A stretch of DNA of 64,000 bases from Secundilactobacillus malefermentans DSM 5705 = KCTC 3548 (GTDB lineage: Bacteria; Bacillota; Bacilli; Lactobacillales; Lactobacillaceae): assembly GCF_001436395.1 (NCBI RefSeq), contig NZ_AZGJ01000001.1, positions 1 through 64,000 of the forward strand, in the 5' to 3' direction. Under the pieces are notes generated by a model. That model did not search any database, was not told the DNA's origin, and worked only from the letters and a program-made list of their open reading frames with translations. This document shows, in pieces, positions 1 to 6,595 of the stretch; the first letter of the stretch is position 1, and the number at the start of each line of letters is the position of its first letter. The translations under genes and the position numbers were made by a program.

Positions 1-1
1 T

Positions 2-157
2 CCAATATTTGGGGTTCACTTCACAGCAAAAAATGCTGAGGAGCTTTTTAATGTCGGCAGTCTTGTAAGCGCTACTATTTCAGGTTACAATCTAAGCGGA
101 AAGACTAATAAAGACCCTTATTGGGGTCAAAAGGTGTGTGAAAGTCATGGCAGATGA
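2..157 (+). CDS. C-terminal fragment of an unrecognised protein (5' end outside window)
   Basis: An open frame runs in from the left edge for 51 codons and stops at TGA 155-157. In sequence this AT-rich, so long an open run with a mixed, protein-like composition suggests a real gene end. The peptide starts PIFGVHFTAKNAEEL and ends near NKDPYWGQKV. I do not recognise the family. Its last codons overlap the start of the lysine permease, which would fit translational coupling in one operon. Confidence 0.45.
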   Translation, partial: PIFGVHFTAKNAEELFNVGSLVSATISGYNLSGKTNKDPYWGQKVCESHGR

Positions 158-1598
158 CCAGGAAAGTCATCAGGTAAAACGCGAGCTTAAAACCCGTCAC
201 GTTTCAATGATTGCACTTGGCGGTAGTATTGGGACTGGCCTTTTTGTGGCTAGTGGGTCTGCAATATCAACTGCGGGACCAGGAGGCGCACTTGTCGCGT
301 ACATTGCGATGGGGATTATGGTTTTCTTTCTAATGACCAGCTTAGGTGAAATGGCAACCTATATGCCAGTTTCTGGGTCGTTTGCGGCGTATTCGACTAA
401 GTACATTGATCCAGCGATGGGATTTGCGATGGGTTGGAACTATTGGTTCAACTGGGCAATTACCTTGGCGGTAGATACGTCTACGGCCGCACTGGTAATG
501 AAGTTTTGGCTACCAGATGTTCCGGGCTGGATTTGGAGCATCATCGTTTTAATCATTATTTTTCTGTTAAATGCGTTAACCGTCAAAGCGTTTGGAGAGT
601 CAGAATTTTGGATGGCAATGATCAAAGTGGTTACCGTCATCATTTTTCTGATCATTGGATTTGCAACAATCTTAGGAATCATGAGTGGTCACGCAACGGG
701 GCTAGAAAATTTAACCTATAAGAAGGCTCCGTTTGTCGGTGGTGTTCCCGCTATCTTGAGTGTGTTTGTCGTCGCTGGATTTTCATTTCAGGGAACTGAA
801 TTGGTGGGGATTACAGCTGGCGAGTCGGAAGATCCTGAGAAAAGTATTCCAAAGGCAATTAACCAGGTATTCTGGCGAATTGTTCTCTTTTACATTCTCT
901 CAATCTTTGTGATTGCTTGCATCATTCCGTACACGAGTCCTGATTTGTTAGGTTCGTCGGCATCGGACGTTGCAATTAGTCCGTTTACGTTAGTCTTTAG
1001 ACGAGCAGGTTTGGCAACGGCAGCCAGCGTCATGAATGCGGTTATTTTGACGTCCGTCATTTCTGCAGCAAACTCGGGAATGTACGCTTCCACCAGAATG
1101 TTGTATTCGTTGTCAGTTCAAGGATACGCGCCGTCAAGTTTTATGAAAACAACACGAAATGGCGTTCCACTCCGAGCACAAATTGTGACAACCATTGTTG
1201 GGGCGCTTACCTTTATCGCAAGTATCGCAGGCCCACAGATCTATATTTGGCTAGTATCGGCTTCAGGATTAACTGGCTTCATTGCGTGGTTAGGCATTGC
1301 GTTGTCCCACTATCGGTTCAGAAGAGCATTCGTTAAGCAGGGCCATCAGCTTAGCGAACTGAAGTATCACGCAAAGTGGTTCCCATTTGGCCCGATATTT
1401 GCGTTAATTCTTTGCGTGTTAATTATTGTTGGCCAGGACCTAAGCGCGTTTAAAAATTTTGATTGGCAACAAATATTAGTGACCTATTTGAGCGTTCCAT
1501 TGTTTATTGGTCTATATAGCTATTACAAGATTAAACATCATACGAAATTAATTTCATTAGAAAAAATAAACCTCTCTCATATCTTTGAAAGAGACTGA
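147..1598 (+). CDS. lysP: Lysine-specific amino acid permease (LysP type)
   Basis: Amino acid-proton symporter of the APC superfamily (amino acid transporter family), predicted to import lysine across the membrane. The 483-residue protein has about 12 hydrophobic segments. It carries the APC opening motif GGSIGTGLFVASG, then MTSLGEMATYMPVSGSF and GFSFQGTELVGITAGESEDP, all very close to E. coli LysP as I recall it; this supports the lysine assignment rather than a general permease label. I chose ATG 147 because AAGGTG at 131-136 lies about 10 bases upstream; a GTG at 138 would sit on that ribosome site. The gene overlaps the end of the upstream partial frame and is followed by a terminator. 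Confidence 0.88.
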   Translation: MADDQESHQVKRELKTRHVSMIALGGSIGTGLFVASGSAISTAGPGGALVAYIAMGIMVFFLMTSLGEMATYMPVSGSFAAYSTKYIDPAMGFAMGWNYWFNWAITLAVDTSTAALVMKFWLPDVPGWIWSIIVLIIIFLLNALTVKAFGESEFWMAMIKVVTVIIFLIIGFATILGIMSGHATGLENLTYKKAPFVGGVPAILSVFVVAGFSFQGTELVGITAGESEDPEKSIPKAINQVFWRIVLFYILSIFVIACIIPYTSPDLLGSSASDVAISPFTLVFRRAGLATAASVMNAVILTSVISAANSGMYASTRMLYSLSVQGYAPSSFMKTTRNGVPLRAQIVTTIVGALTFIASIAGPQIYIWLVSASGLTGFIAWLGIALSHYRFRRAFVKQGHQLSELKYHAKWFPFGPIFALILCVLIIVGQDLSAFKNFDWQQILVTYLSVPLFIGLYSYYKIKHHTKLISLEKINLSHIFERD

Positions 1599-1614
1599 TA
1601 TATAAGGAACTGTC

Positions 1615-1650
1615 GCACACCTTTATTTTAGATGAGGTGTGCTATTTTTG
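1615..1650 (+). terminator. Rho-independent terminator after lysP
   Basis: GCACACCT (1615-1622) pairs perfectly with AGGTGTGC (1635-1642), followed by a short T-rich run. It lies just after the permease stop. Confidence 0.8.
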
Positions 1651-1669
1651 CTATTTCTATTTAATATTC

Positions 1670-1698
1670 TTGCTTTTTTAAAGGACTATATCCATAAT
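1670..1698 (+). promoter_or_regulatory. Promoter of the LacD-type aldolase gene
   Basis: TTGCTT (1670-1675), a 17-base spacer, then CATAAT (1693-1698). Transcription would start near 1705, which excludes the upstream ATG at 1697 as start and supports ATG 1733. Confidence 0.55.
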
Positions 1699-1732
1699 GG
1701 TATACATATTAATAACCTACAGGAGTGAGACT

Positions 1733-2785
1733 ATGACAATGAAGCGAATTTCCAAAGGTAAATTTGAACGCATGAATCGATTAAGTACGGAAAATGGCAT
1801 TATTAATGCACTGGCACTTGATCAACGAGGCTCAATCGTTAAAATGATCAAATCTGGTACGGAGCGAAACGGCAAACGATTTAATATGGATTTGGTTTAT
1901 GACTTTAAAAAATTAGTTGCGCAAGAATTAAGTACTGAAGCGTCAGCAATGTTGATTGACGAAGAGATGGGTTTTAAAGCAATCGAAGCTAAGGATTCAA
2001 ACACCGGCCTTATCATGTCGTACGAGCAAACTGGGTATGACGTTGATACACCTGGCAGGTTGCCCCGATTTATTGAAAATCAATCTGCTCAAATGATGGT
2101 TCGGAAGGGTGCGGATGCATTAAAAGTGCTTTTGTACTTTAATCCTAACGATCCGGCAGAAATTCAAGCCACCAAGAAAGCGTTTGTCGAGCGGTATGGA
2201 ACCGAAGCTGCGGCTGCGGACATTCCAACCTTTTTGGAAATTATTACCTATGACGATAAGATTGGTGGCAGCAAGTCTCGCGAATTTGCAAAAGCAAAGC
2301 CAGAGCTTGTTTTACGTTCCATCTCTGAATTCACAAAGCCACAGTATCACGTCGACGTTTTGAAGCTGGAAGTGCCGTTCAATCCAGATTATGTTGCTGG
2401 TTTAACGGATGCTAACGTTGACCCGGTCTATGAAGAAAAGGACGCAAAGGACTACCTCCATCAAATGAAGGGACTCGTCACTCGGCCATACATTTTCTTA
2501 AGTGCCGGTGTGCCAACGCCCGTTTTCCAAAAGGAATTACAACTTGCGTCAGAAGCTGATTCAGGATTTTCAGGAGTGCTCAGTGGGCGAGCAACCTGGA
2601 TTGAAGGAATTGATGTTTACTTAAATGAGGGCGCTGACGGACTGACAAAGTGGTTGGATTCCAAAGGGAAGCAGAATATTCACGATTTAGCTTCCATTCT
2701 TAGTGAAGGTGCAAAGCCTTGGTACAGCGTCTATGGTGGCTTAGAAAATATTGATGTATTTGATGCTAAAACGGTAATCGATTAA
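1733..2785 (+). CDS. lacD: Tagatose-1,6-bisphosphate aldolase (LacD family)
   Basis: Class I Schiff-base aldolase of the LacD/DeoC-like family, which splits tagatose 1,6-bisphosphate into dihydroxyacetone phosphate and glyceraldehyde 3-phosphate; family members also accept related ketose bisphosphates. The 350-residue protein opens with the family signature ISKGKFERM and ALALDQRGS. Lys in DALKVLLYFNP and Lys in VDVLKLEVPFN match the two conserved lysines of streptococcal LacD, the second being the Schiff-base residue by family knowledge. Start ATG 1733 has AGGAG at 1721-1725. No other lac or gat genes (lacA, lacB, lacC, PTS) are adjacent, so the pathway role is uncertain; the gene stands alone with its own promoter. 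Confidence 0.82.
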   Translation: MTMKRISKGKFERMNRLSTENGIINALALDQRGSIVKMIKSGTERNGKRFNMDLVYDFKKLVAQELSTEASAMLIDEEMGFKAIEAKDSNTGLIMSYEQTGYDVDTPGRLPRFIENQSAQMMVRKGADALKVLLYFNPNDPAEIQATKKAFVERYGTEAAAADIPTFLEIITYDDKIGGSKSREFAKAKPELVLRSISEFTKPQYHVDVLKLEVPFNPDYVAGLTDANVDPVYEEKDAKDYLHQMKGLVTRPYIFLSAGVPTPVFQKELQLASEADSGFSGVLSGRATWIEGIDVYLNEGADGLTKWLDSKGKQNIHDLASILSEGAKPWYSVYGGLENIDVFDAKTVID

Positions 2786-2813
2786 AAATGTTTGGGGGAT
2801 TTGCCACGATATA

Positions 2814-2841
2814 TTGCATTTTGCCACTCGGATGGTACAAT
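2814..2841 (+). promoter_or_regulatory. Promoter of the deoxynucleoside kinase gene
   Basis: TTGCAT (2814-2819), a 16-base spacer, TACAAT (2836-2841), in the 92-base gap before the kinase gene. AAAGGAGAG follows just before its ATG. Confidence 0.5.
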
Positions 2842-2877
2842 ATATTGTGTTGAATTTAATCTAAAGGAGAGACCCCC

Positions 2878-3510
2878 ATGCTTGTATTATCTGGAACGAT
2901 CGGGGCTGGTAAAACCAGTCTTACTAATTTATTAGCGACACATTTACACAAACCTGCATTTTATGAATCCGTAGATGACAATGAAATTTTGCCATTATTT
3001 TACAAGGATCCGAAAAAATACGCCTTTTTGCTACAAATTTACTTTTTAAATAAGCGATTGGATAGCATTAAGAAAGCCGCTTCTGATGACCGCAGCATCT
3101 TAGATCGTTCTATTTTTGAGGATTCACTCCTGTTCCATTTGAATGCAGACTTAGGTCGGGCAACTAACACTGAAGTATCAATCTATGATTCACTCCTAAG
3201 CAACATGATGGAGGAATTACCGGAAGATACCCATAAGAAAAATCCTGATTTATTGATTCACATCAACATCTCGTTTGATACCATGTTGAAGAGAATTAAA
3301 AAGCGCGGACGTTCTTATGAGCAAGTTGACCAAGATCCCAGCTTATTCGAATATTATAAAGAATTAGATGAACGCTATAGTGACTGGTACGAAAACTACG
3401 ATAAGTCAGATAAAATTCAAATTGATGGCGATAAGTATGATTTCGTGGAAAATCCAGGCGCACGTGGGCAAGTGCTTCAGCTAATCGATCAAAAAATTGC
3501 AACTCTGTAA
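2878..3510 (+). CDS. Deoxynucleoside kinase (deoxyadenosine/deoxyguanosine kinase family)
   Basis: Cytosolic P-loop kinase of the dNK family that phosphorylates deoxynucleosides for nucleotide salvage. The 210-residue protein has Walker A GTIGAGKT at residues 6-13, the DRS element in ILDRSIFED typical of dNK and thymidine kinase 2-like enzymes, and an arginine-rich lid near KRIKKRGR. Length matches the bacterial dAK/dGK/dCK subunits. Which base is preferred cannot be read from the sequence; lactobacilli often have paired dAK and dGK genes, but here there is a single copy. AAAGGAGAG precedes ATG 2878. The serS T-box follows directly. Confidence 0.85.
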   Translation: MLVLSGTIGAGKTSLTNLLATHLHKPAFYESVDDNEILPLFYKDPKKYAFLLQIYFLNKRLDSIKKAASDDRSILDRSIFEDSLLFHLNADLGRATNTEVSIYDSLLSNMMEELPEDTHKKNPDLLIHINISFDTMLKRIKKRGRSYEQVDQDPSLFEYYKELDERYSDWYENYDKSDKIQIDGDKYDFVENPGARGQVLQLIDQKIATL

Positions 3511-3514
3511 TTAT

Positions 3515-3543
3515 TTGAGAAAAATTATTAAATAGCGTATGAT
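3515..3543 (+). promoter_or_regulatory. Promoter of the serS T-box transcript
   Basis: TTGAGA (3515-3520), an exact 17-base spacer, TATGAT (3538-3543), immediately upstream of the T-box leader. Confidence 0.7.
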
Positions 3544-3554
3544 ACAGGTAATTA

Positions 3555-3760
3555 TTAAACGCGATGTACCTAAGTAGAGTGTTAAGAGAGATAGTGGCCG
3601 GTGTGAACTATTAGACTCGAATTCCAGTACGTTAATGCGGGCAGGTAATGCTGCACGGTGAAAGCCGTTATTTTCATGAGTGTATAGGTAAGCTTTATCT
3701 ATGAACTTGGGTGGTACCGCGAAGACCTTCGTCCCAATATCTGGGAGAAGGTCTTTTTTG
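3555..3760 (+). promoter_or_regulatory. T-box riboswitch controlling serS (tRNA-Ser)
   Basis: The leader holds the invariant T-box sequence TGGTACCGCG (3712-3721), an AGAGA-type stem I element near 3585-3591, and a terminator made of AAGACCTTC (3722-3730) pairing with GAAGGTCTT (3747-3755), with CCC/GGG inside and a six-T run. By family knowledge, uncharged tRNA pairs with the T-box and prevents the terminator. GAA at 3619-3621 is followed by T and TCC (3623-3625), a Ser codon that fits the specifier; the exact specifier is inferred. The downstream gene is serS, as expected. Confidence 0.93.
3722..3760 (+). terminator. Conditional terminator of the serS T-box
   Basis: Nine-base stem AAGACCTTC/GAAGGTCTT followed by TTTTTT. 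The T-box sequence overlaps the 5' arm, as in other T-box attenuators. Confidence 0.9.
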
Positions 3761-3793
3761 ATACCTAAAAATAAATGAAAAGAGGAAATAAGG

Positions 3794-5071
3794 ATGTTAG
3801 ATTTAAAAATGATTCGTCAAGAAACGGACTTTGTAAAAGAAAAGTTGGCTACTCGTGGGATTAAGGCAGAGGAAATTGATGAGCTCTTAGCTTTGGACCA
3901 GCAGCGTCGGGACCTTATCGTCAAGAGTGAGGGCATGAAGGCGACCAGAAATCAGGTTTCTGATGAAATTTCACAACTTAAACGCAACAAGGAAAGTGCA
4001 AACGACAAGATTGCTGAGATGCAAAAAGTCAGCAAAGATATTAAAGCGCTGGATGAAGAACTTGTTGAATTGGAAGTGAAGGTTCAAGACAAGACGTCGC
4101 GCTTACCAAATATTCCAAACGACAACGTTCCGATTGGATTGACTGAAGAGGGTAGTGTTGAACTTCGTAAATGGGGCGATATTCGTCACTTTGATTTCAA
4201 ACCAAAATCTCACTGGGAGATTGGTGAAGATCTGGGAATCCTGGATTTTGAACGGGGTGCTAAGGTTTCTGGTAGTCGATTCCTGTACTACGTTGGCCAA
4301 GGAGCAAGACTTGAACGAGCACTCTACAACTTCTTCCTTGATCAAAATCAGGAGGCAGGCTTTAAAGAAGTTTTGCCGCCTTATATGGTAAATGCCGCCT
4401 CAATGTACGGAACTGGCCAATTTCCAAAATTTACCGAGGACGTTTATAAGCTTGAGGATGAGGATGAAATTTTAATTCCAACGGCTGAGGTTCCTTTGGT
4501 AAACTACTATCGCGATGAAGTGATACCAGCAGAAAAATTACCCGTGCGGTTTACAGCTTTGAGCCCAGCGTTTCGTTCAGAGGCTGGTAGTGCCGGCAAG
4601 GACACTCGAGGCCTTATTCGGTTACATCAATTTAACAAGGTCGAAATGGTTCAGTTTACGAAGCCAGAAGATTCATGGGAAGCACTTGAGATGATGACAA
4701 ATCATGCTGAAGAACTTCTCAAATTATTGGGAATTCCGTATCACGTTATCACACTGACAACGAGCGACATGAGCTTCACCGCCGCAATGACTCATGACTT
4801 GGAGGTTTGGTTACCATTCCAAGATCGTTATCGTGAGATTTCAAGCTGTTCAAATACGACCGATTTTCAGGCTCGTCGTGCCCATATTCAATATCGAGAT
4901 GAAAATGGTAAGCTACAATACGTAAATGCCTTAAACGGCTCAGGATTGGCAGTAGGAAGAGCAGTTGCTGCTATCTTGGAGAATTACCAGAATGAAGATG
5001 GAACTGTTACGATTCCTGAAGTACTCCGTCCATACATGGGTGGCGCAGAAATTATTACTAAGGAAGACTAA
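3794..5071 (+). CDS. serS: Seryl-tRNA synthetase
   Basis: Class II aminoacyl-tRNA synthetase that charges tRNA-Ser with serine. The 425-residue protein has an N-terminal coiled-coil tRNA-binding arm (about residues 25-105, rich in Lys, Glu and Gln), then the catalytic core with motif 2 at [15 protein letters not shown] and motif 3 at [20 protein letters not shown]. Length is normal for bacterial SerRS. AGAGGAAAT precedes ATG 3794. Expression is controlled by the T-box upstream; a strong terminator follows the stop. Confidence 0.98.
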   Translation: MLDLKMIRQETDFVKEKLATRGIKAEEIDELLALDQQRRDLIVKSEGMKATRNQVSDEISQLKRNKESANDKIAEMQKVSKDIKALDEELVELEVKVQDKTSRLPNIPNDNVPIGLTEEGSVELRKWGDIRHFDFKPKSHWEIGEDLGILDFERGAKVSGSRFLYYVGQGARLERALYNFFLDQNQEAGFKEVLPPYMVNAASMYGTGQFPKFTEDVYKLEDEDEILIPTAEVPLVNYYRDEVIPAEKLPVRFTALSPAFRSEAGSAGKDTRGLIRLHQFNKVEMVQFTKPEDSWEALEMMTNHAEELLKLLGIPYHVITLTTSDMSFTAAMTHDLEVWLPFQDRYREISSCSNTTDFQARRAHIQYRDENGKLQYVNALNGSGLAVGRAVAAILENYQNEDGTVTIPEVLRPYMGGAEIITKED

Positions 5072-5092
5072 GTTATAAAATTGAATTTTGTG

Positions 5093-5128
5093 AGGCCCCG
5101 TTTGATTCAACAAACGGGGCCTTTTTTA
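5093..5128 (+). terminator. Rho-independent terminator after serS
   Basis: AGGCCCCGTTTG (5093-5104) pairs with CAAACGGGGCCT (5111-5122), a perfect 12-base stem, followed by a T run. Confidence 0.95.
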
Positions 5129-5298
5129 GTGGGCGGAATGCTGTTAAGAAAGGCGTTTATGAATAAAAGTAACGTTTCAGTAAATCAATTTAAAAAAAGA
5201 CTAGCGTTTTAAATTCAAAAAGTGTAATATATTTATTGCTGGAAGAAATGGTTTTCATTTATTGACTGAATATCTATTCAAAAAAGATTGAAAGTTTG

Positions 5299-5327
5299 TT
5301 GACAAGCTTTTTCCTAGATGATAAACT
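5299..5327 (+). promoter_or_regulatory. Promoter of the tRNA cluster
   Basis: Perfect TTGACA (5299-5304), 17-base spacer, TAAACT (5322-5327), about 60 bases before the first tRNA. The rest of the 5129-5387 gap is AT-rich and I see no gene in it. The box strength suits a stable-RNA promoter. Confidence 0.8.
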
Positions 5328-5387
5328 AGGATAGTTGTTTCGGAGATGTCGATCGTAATGTTCACCATTTTTGAGGCGTATGTACAT

Positions 5388-5460
5388 GGAGGATTAGCTC
5401 AGTTGGGAGAGCGTCTGCCTTACAAGCAGAGGGTCACAGGTTCGAGCCCTGTATCCTCCA
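5388..5460 (+). tRNA. tRNA-Val (anticodon TAC)
   Basis: Acceptor GGAGGAT pairs with ATCCTCC; the anticodon loop CTTACAA gives TAC. D and T arms are regular. CCA is not encoded: the discriminator A is followed by CTT. First of eight tRNA genes. Confidence 0.97.
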
Positions 5461-5463
5461 CTT

Positions 5464-5536
5464 GAGCCGTTAGCTCAGTTGGTAGAGCATCTGACTTTTA
5501 ATCAGAGGGTCGACAGTTCGAGACTGTCACGGCTCA
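5464..5536 (+). tRNA. tRNA-Lys (anticodon TTT)
   Basis: Acceptor GAGCCGT pairs with ACGGCTC; anticodon loop CTTTTAA gives TTT. It starts only three bases after the tRNA-Val gene. CCA is not encoded. Confidence 0.97.
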
Positions 5537-5556
5537 TTCCCAGTTTATAACACCAT

Positions 5557-5640
5557 GCGGGTGTGGCGGAACTGGCAGACGCGCTAGATTTAGGTTCTAG
5601 TGTCTTTAATGACGTGGGGGTTCGAGTCCCTTCACCCGCA
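5557..5640 (+). tRNA. tRNA-Leu (anticodon TAG)
   Basis: Acceptor GCGGGTG pairs with CACCCGC; loop TTTAGGT gives TAG. The long variable arm is typical of a class II tRNA. CCA is not encoded. Confidence 0.97.
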
Positions 5641-5675
5641 CTTATACCTTATAGTTTATAATTAGGTATGCATAT

Positions 5676-5749
5676 GCCGACTTAGCTCAGTTGGTTAGAG
5701 CGCTTCACTAGTAATGAAGAGGTCGGGCGTTCGAATCGTCTAGTCGGCA
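5676..5749 (+). tRNA. tRNA-Thr (anticodon AGT)
   Basis: Acceptor GCCGACT pairs with AGTCGGC; loop CTAGTAA gives AGT. CCA is not encoded. Confidence 0.96.
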
Positions 5750-5755
5750 TCATAT

Positions 5756-5827
5756 GCGGAAGTAGTTCAGTGGTAGAACATCACCTTGCCATGGTGGGGG
5801 TCGCGGGTTCGAATCCCGTCTTCCGCT
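5756..5827 (+). tRNA. tRNA-Gly (anticodon GCC)
   Basis: Acceptor GCGGAAG pairs with CTTCCGC; loop TTGCCAT gives GCC; discriminator T as usual for Gly. CCA is not encoded. Confidence 0.97.
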
Positions 5828-5840
5828 TTATACCAACCCT

Positions 5841-5926
5841 GCCGGGGTGGCGGAATTGGCAGACGCACAGGACTTAAAATCCTGCGGTCAGTGATGACCG
5901 TACCGGTTCGATCCCGGTCCTCGGCA
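5841..5926 (+). tRNA. tRNA-Leu (anticodon TAA)
   Basis: Acceptor GCCGGGG pairs with CCTCGGC with one G-T pair; loop CTTAAAA gives TAA. Long variable arm. CCA is not encoded. Confidence 0.97.
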
Positions 5927-5955
5927 TTTTTACAATTTAATATTTTTATTATTAT

Positions 5956-6029
5956 GCACCCATAGCGCAACTGGATAGAGTGTCTGACTACGAATCAGAA
6001 GGTTGTAGGTTCGACTCCTACTGGGTGCA
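5956..6029 (+). tRNA. tRNA-Arg (anticodon ACG)
   Basis: Acceptor GCACCCA pairs with TGGGTGC; loop CTACGAA gives ACG, whose A34 is normally deaminated to inosine. CCA is not encoded. Confidence 0.97.
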
Positions 6030-6056
6030 TTTTTTGTTGTATTCAGATAACAAAAG

Positions 6057-6130
6057 CGGGAAGTAGCTCAGCTTGGTAGAGCACCACGTTCGGGGCGTGG
6101 GGGTCGCAGGTTCAAATCCTGTTTTCCCGA
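6057..6130 (+). tRNA. tRNA-Pro (anticodon CGG)
   Basis: Acceptor CGGGAAG pairs with TTTCCCG with one G-T pair; anticodon stem CCACG/CGTGG closes the loop TTCGGGG, giving CGG. This reads only CCG codons; the Pro gene at the end of such clusters in related bacteria usually carries TGG, as far as I recall. CCA is not encoded. Last gene of the cluster. Confidence 0.93.
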
Positions 6131-6147
6131 TAATGATAAAAAGTTAG

Positions 6148-6178
6148 AAAGCACTGGTCTTTTAGGCCGGTGCTTTTT
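6148..6178 (+). terminator. Rho-independent terminator after the tRNA cluster
   Basis: AAAGCACTGGTC pairs with GGCCGGTGCTTT with two G-T pairs, followed by a T run, 17 bases after the tRNA-Pro gene. Confidence 0.9.
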
Positions 6179-6209
6179 GATTGTCCAGAAATGAACAGGT
6201 AAAACAAAT

Positions 6210-6223
6210 TGAAAACGCTTTAT
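6210..6223 (+). promoter_or_regulatory. cre-like site (CcpA) upstream of pyruvate oxidase
   Basis: TGAAAACGCTTTAT matches 12 of 14 positions of the consensus TGWAANCGNTNWCA. It lies about 175 bases upstream of the inferred promoter, so its activity is uncertain. Confidence 0.4.
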
Positions 6224-6251
6224 TAACGGTATTTTGAATCTAAAACCGATT

Positions 6252-6273
6252 TTTGTGAAAAAATAATCACAAA
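6252..6273 (+). repeat. Inverted repeat, possible operator upstream of pyruvate oxidase
   Basis: TTTGTGA (6252-6258) and TCACAAA (6267-6273) form a perfect 7-base inverted repeat with an 8-base AT-only spacer. It resembles the half-sites of Rex or CRP/FNR-type regulators but the spacing is two bases too long for the textbook sites. Function unknown. Confidence 0.55.
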
Positions 6274-6383
6274 GGGAAACCTAAAGTTACACTAGCCAAC
6301 CAATTTGCTTACAATTTGGTGTGAAGTGGTGAAACCCTTATATATCATGCCTTATTAGCCTACTTATTTGGTCAAATAGTGAT

Positions 6384-6411
6384 TTGACTTTGAAATATTG
6401 AGAACTATACT
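6384..6411 (+). promoter_or_regulatory. Promoter of the pyruvate oxidase locus
   Basis: TTGACT (6384-6389), 16-base spacer, TATACT (6406-6411). Transcription from about 6418 would give a leader of roughly 180 bases. The 6131-6595 gap otherwise holds only the terminator, inverted repeat and cre-like sites listed separately. Confidence 0.6.
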
Positions 6412-6437
6412 AAGATTTGTAATTGAGTTTGTGAAAG

Positions 6438-6451
6438 TTAAACCGCTTTCA
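6438..6451 (+). promoter_or_regulatory. cre site (CcpA) overlapping the early pox transcript
   Basis: TTAAACCGCTTTCA matches 13 of 14 positions of TGWAANCGNTNWCA. It lies about 20-33 bases downstream of the inferred transcription start, a position where CcpA usually blocks transcription. Pyruvate oxidase genes of lactobacilli are known CcpA targets. Confidence 0.65.
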
Positions 6452-6543
6452 AAACGGTTGCTCTTTACAATTCGACGAACTAATTAACAATGTTTGAAAC
6501 GATCCACAACAAACCCCACCTTCAGTATTTTTAAAACAAATTA

Positions 6544-6557
6544 TGAAAGCGATTTAA
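6544..6557 (+). promoter_or_regulatory. cre-like site (CcpA) near the pox ribosome site
   Basis: TGAAAGCGATTTAA matches 13 of 14 consensus positions, 39 bases before the ATG. Together with 6438-6451 it makes catabolite control of this locus likely. Confidence 0.5.
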
Positions 6558-6595
6558 TTGTCCACGTTTTAAATAATTGCAAGGAGGAAATTTTC

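Noticed and set aside
5159-5212. 17-codon frame (MNKSNVSVNQFKKRLAF) between serS and the tRNA promoter
   Set aside because: Too short, no promoter before it and it lies after a strong terminator; chance occurrence is likely.
5767-5970. 67-codon minus-strand frame across tRNA genes
   Set aside because: It lies entirely over tRNA-Gly, tRNA-Leu and tRNA-Arg; tRNA structure explains the sequence.
6252-6273. Calling the palindrome a Rex site
   Set aside because: Rex sites have TTGTGAA-N4-TTCACAA; here the arms are two bases further apart and lack the inner A/T pair, so only a generic operator is claimed.
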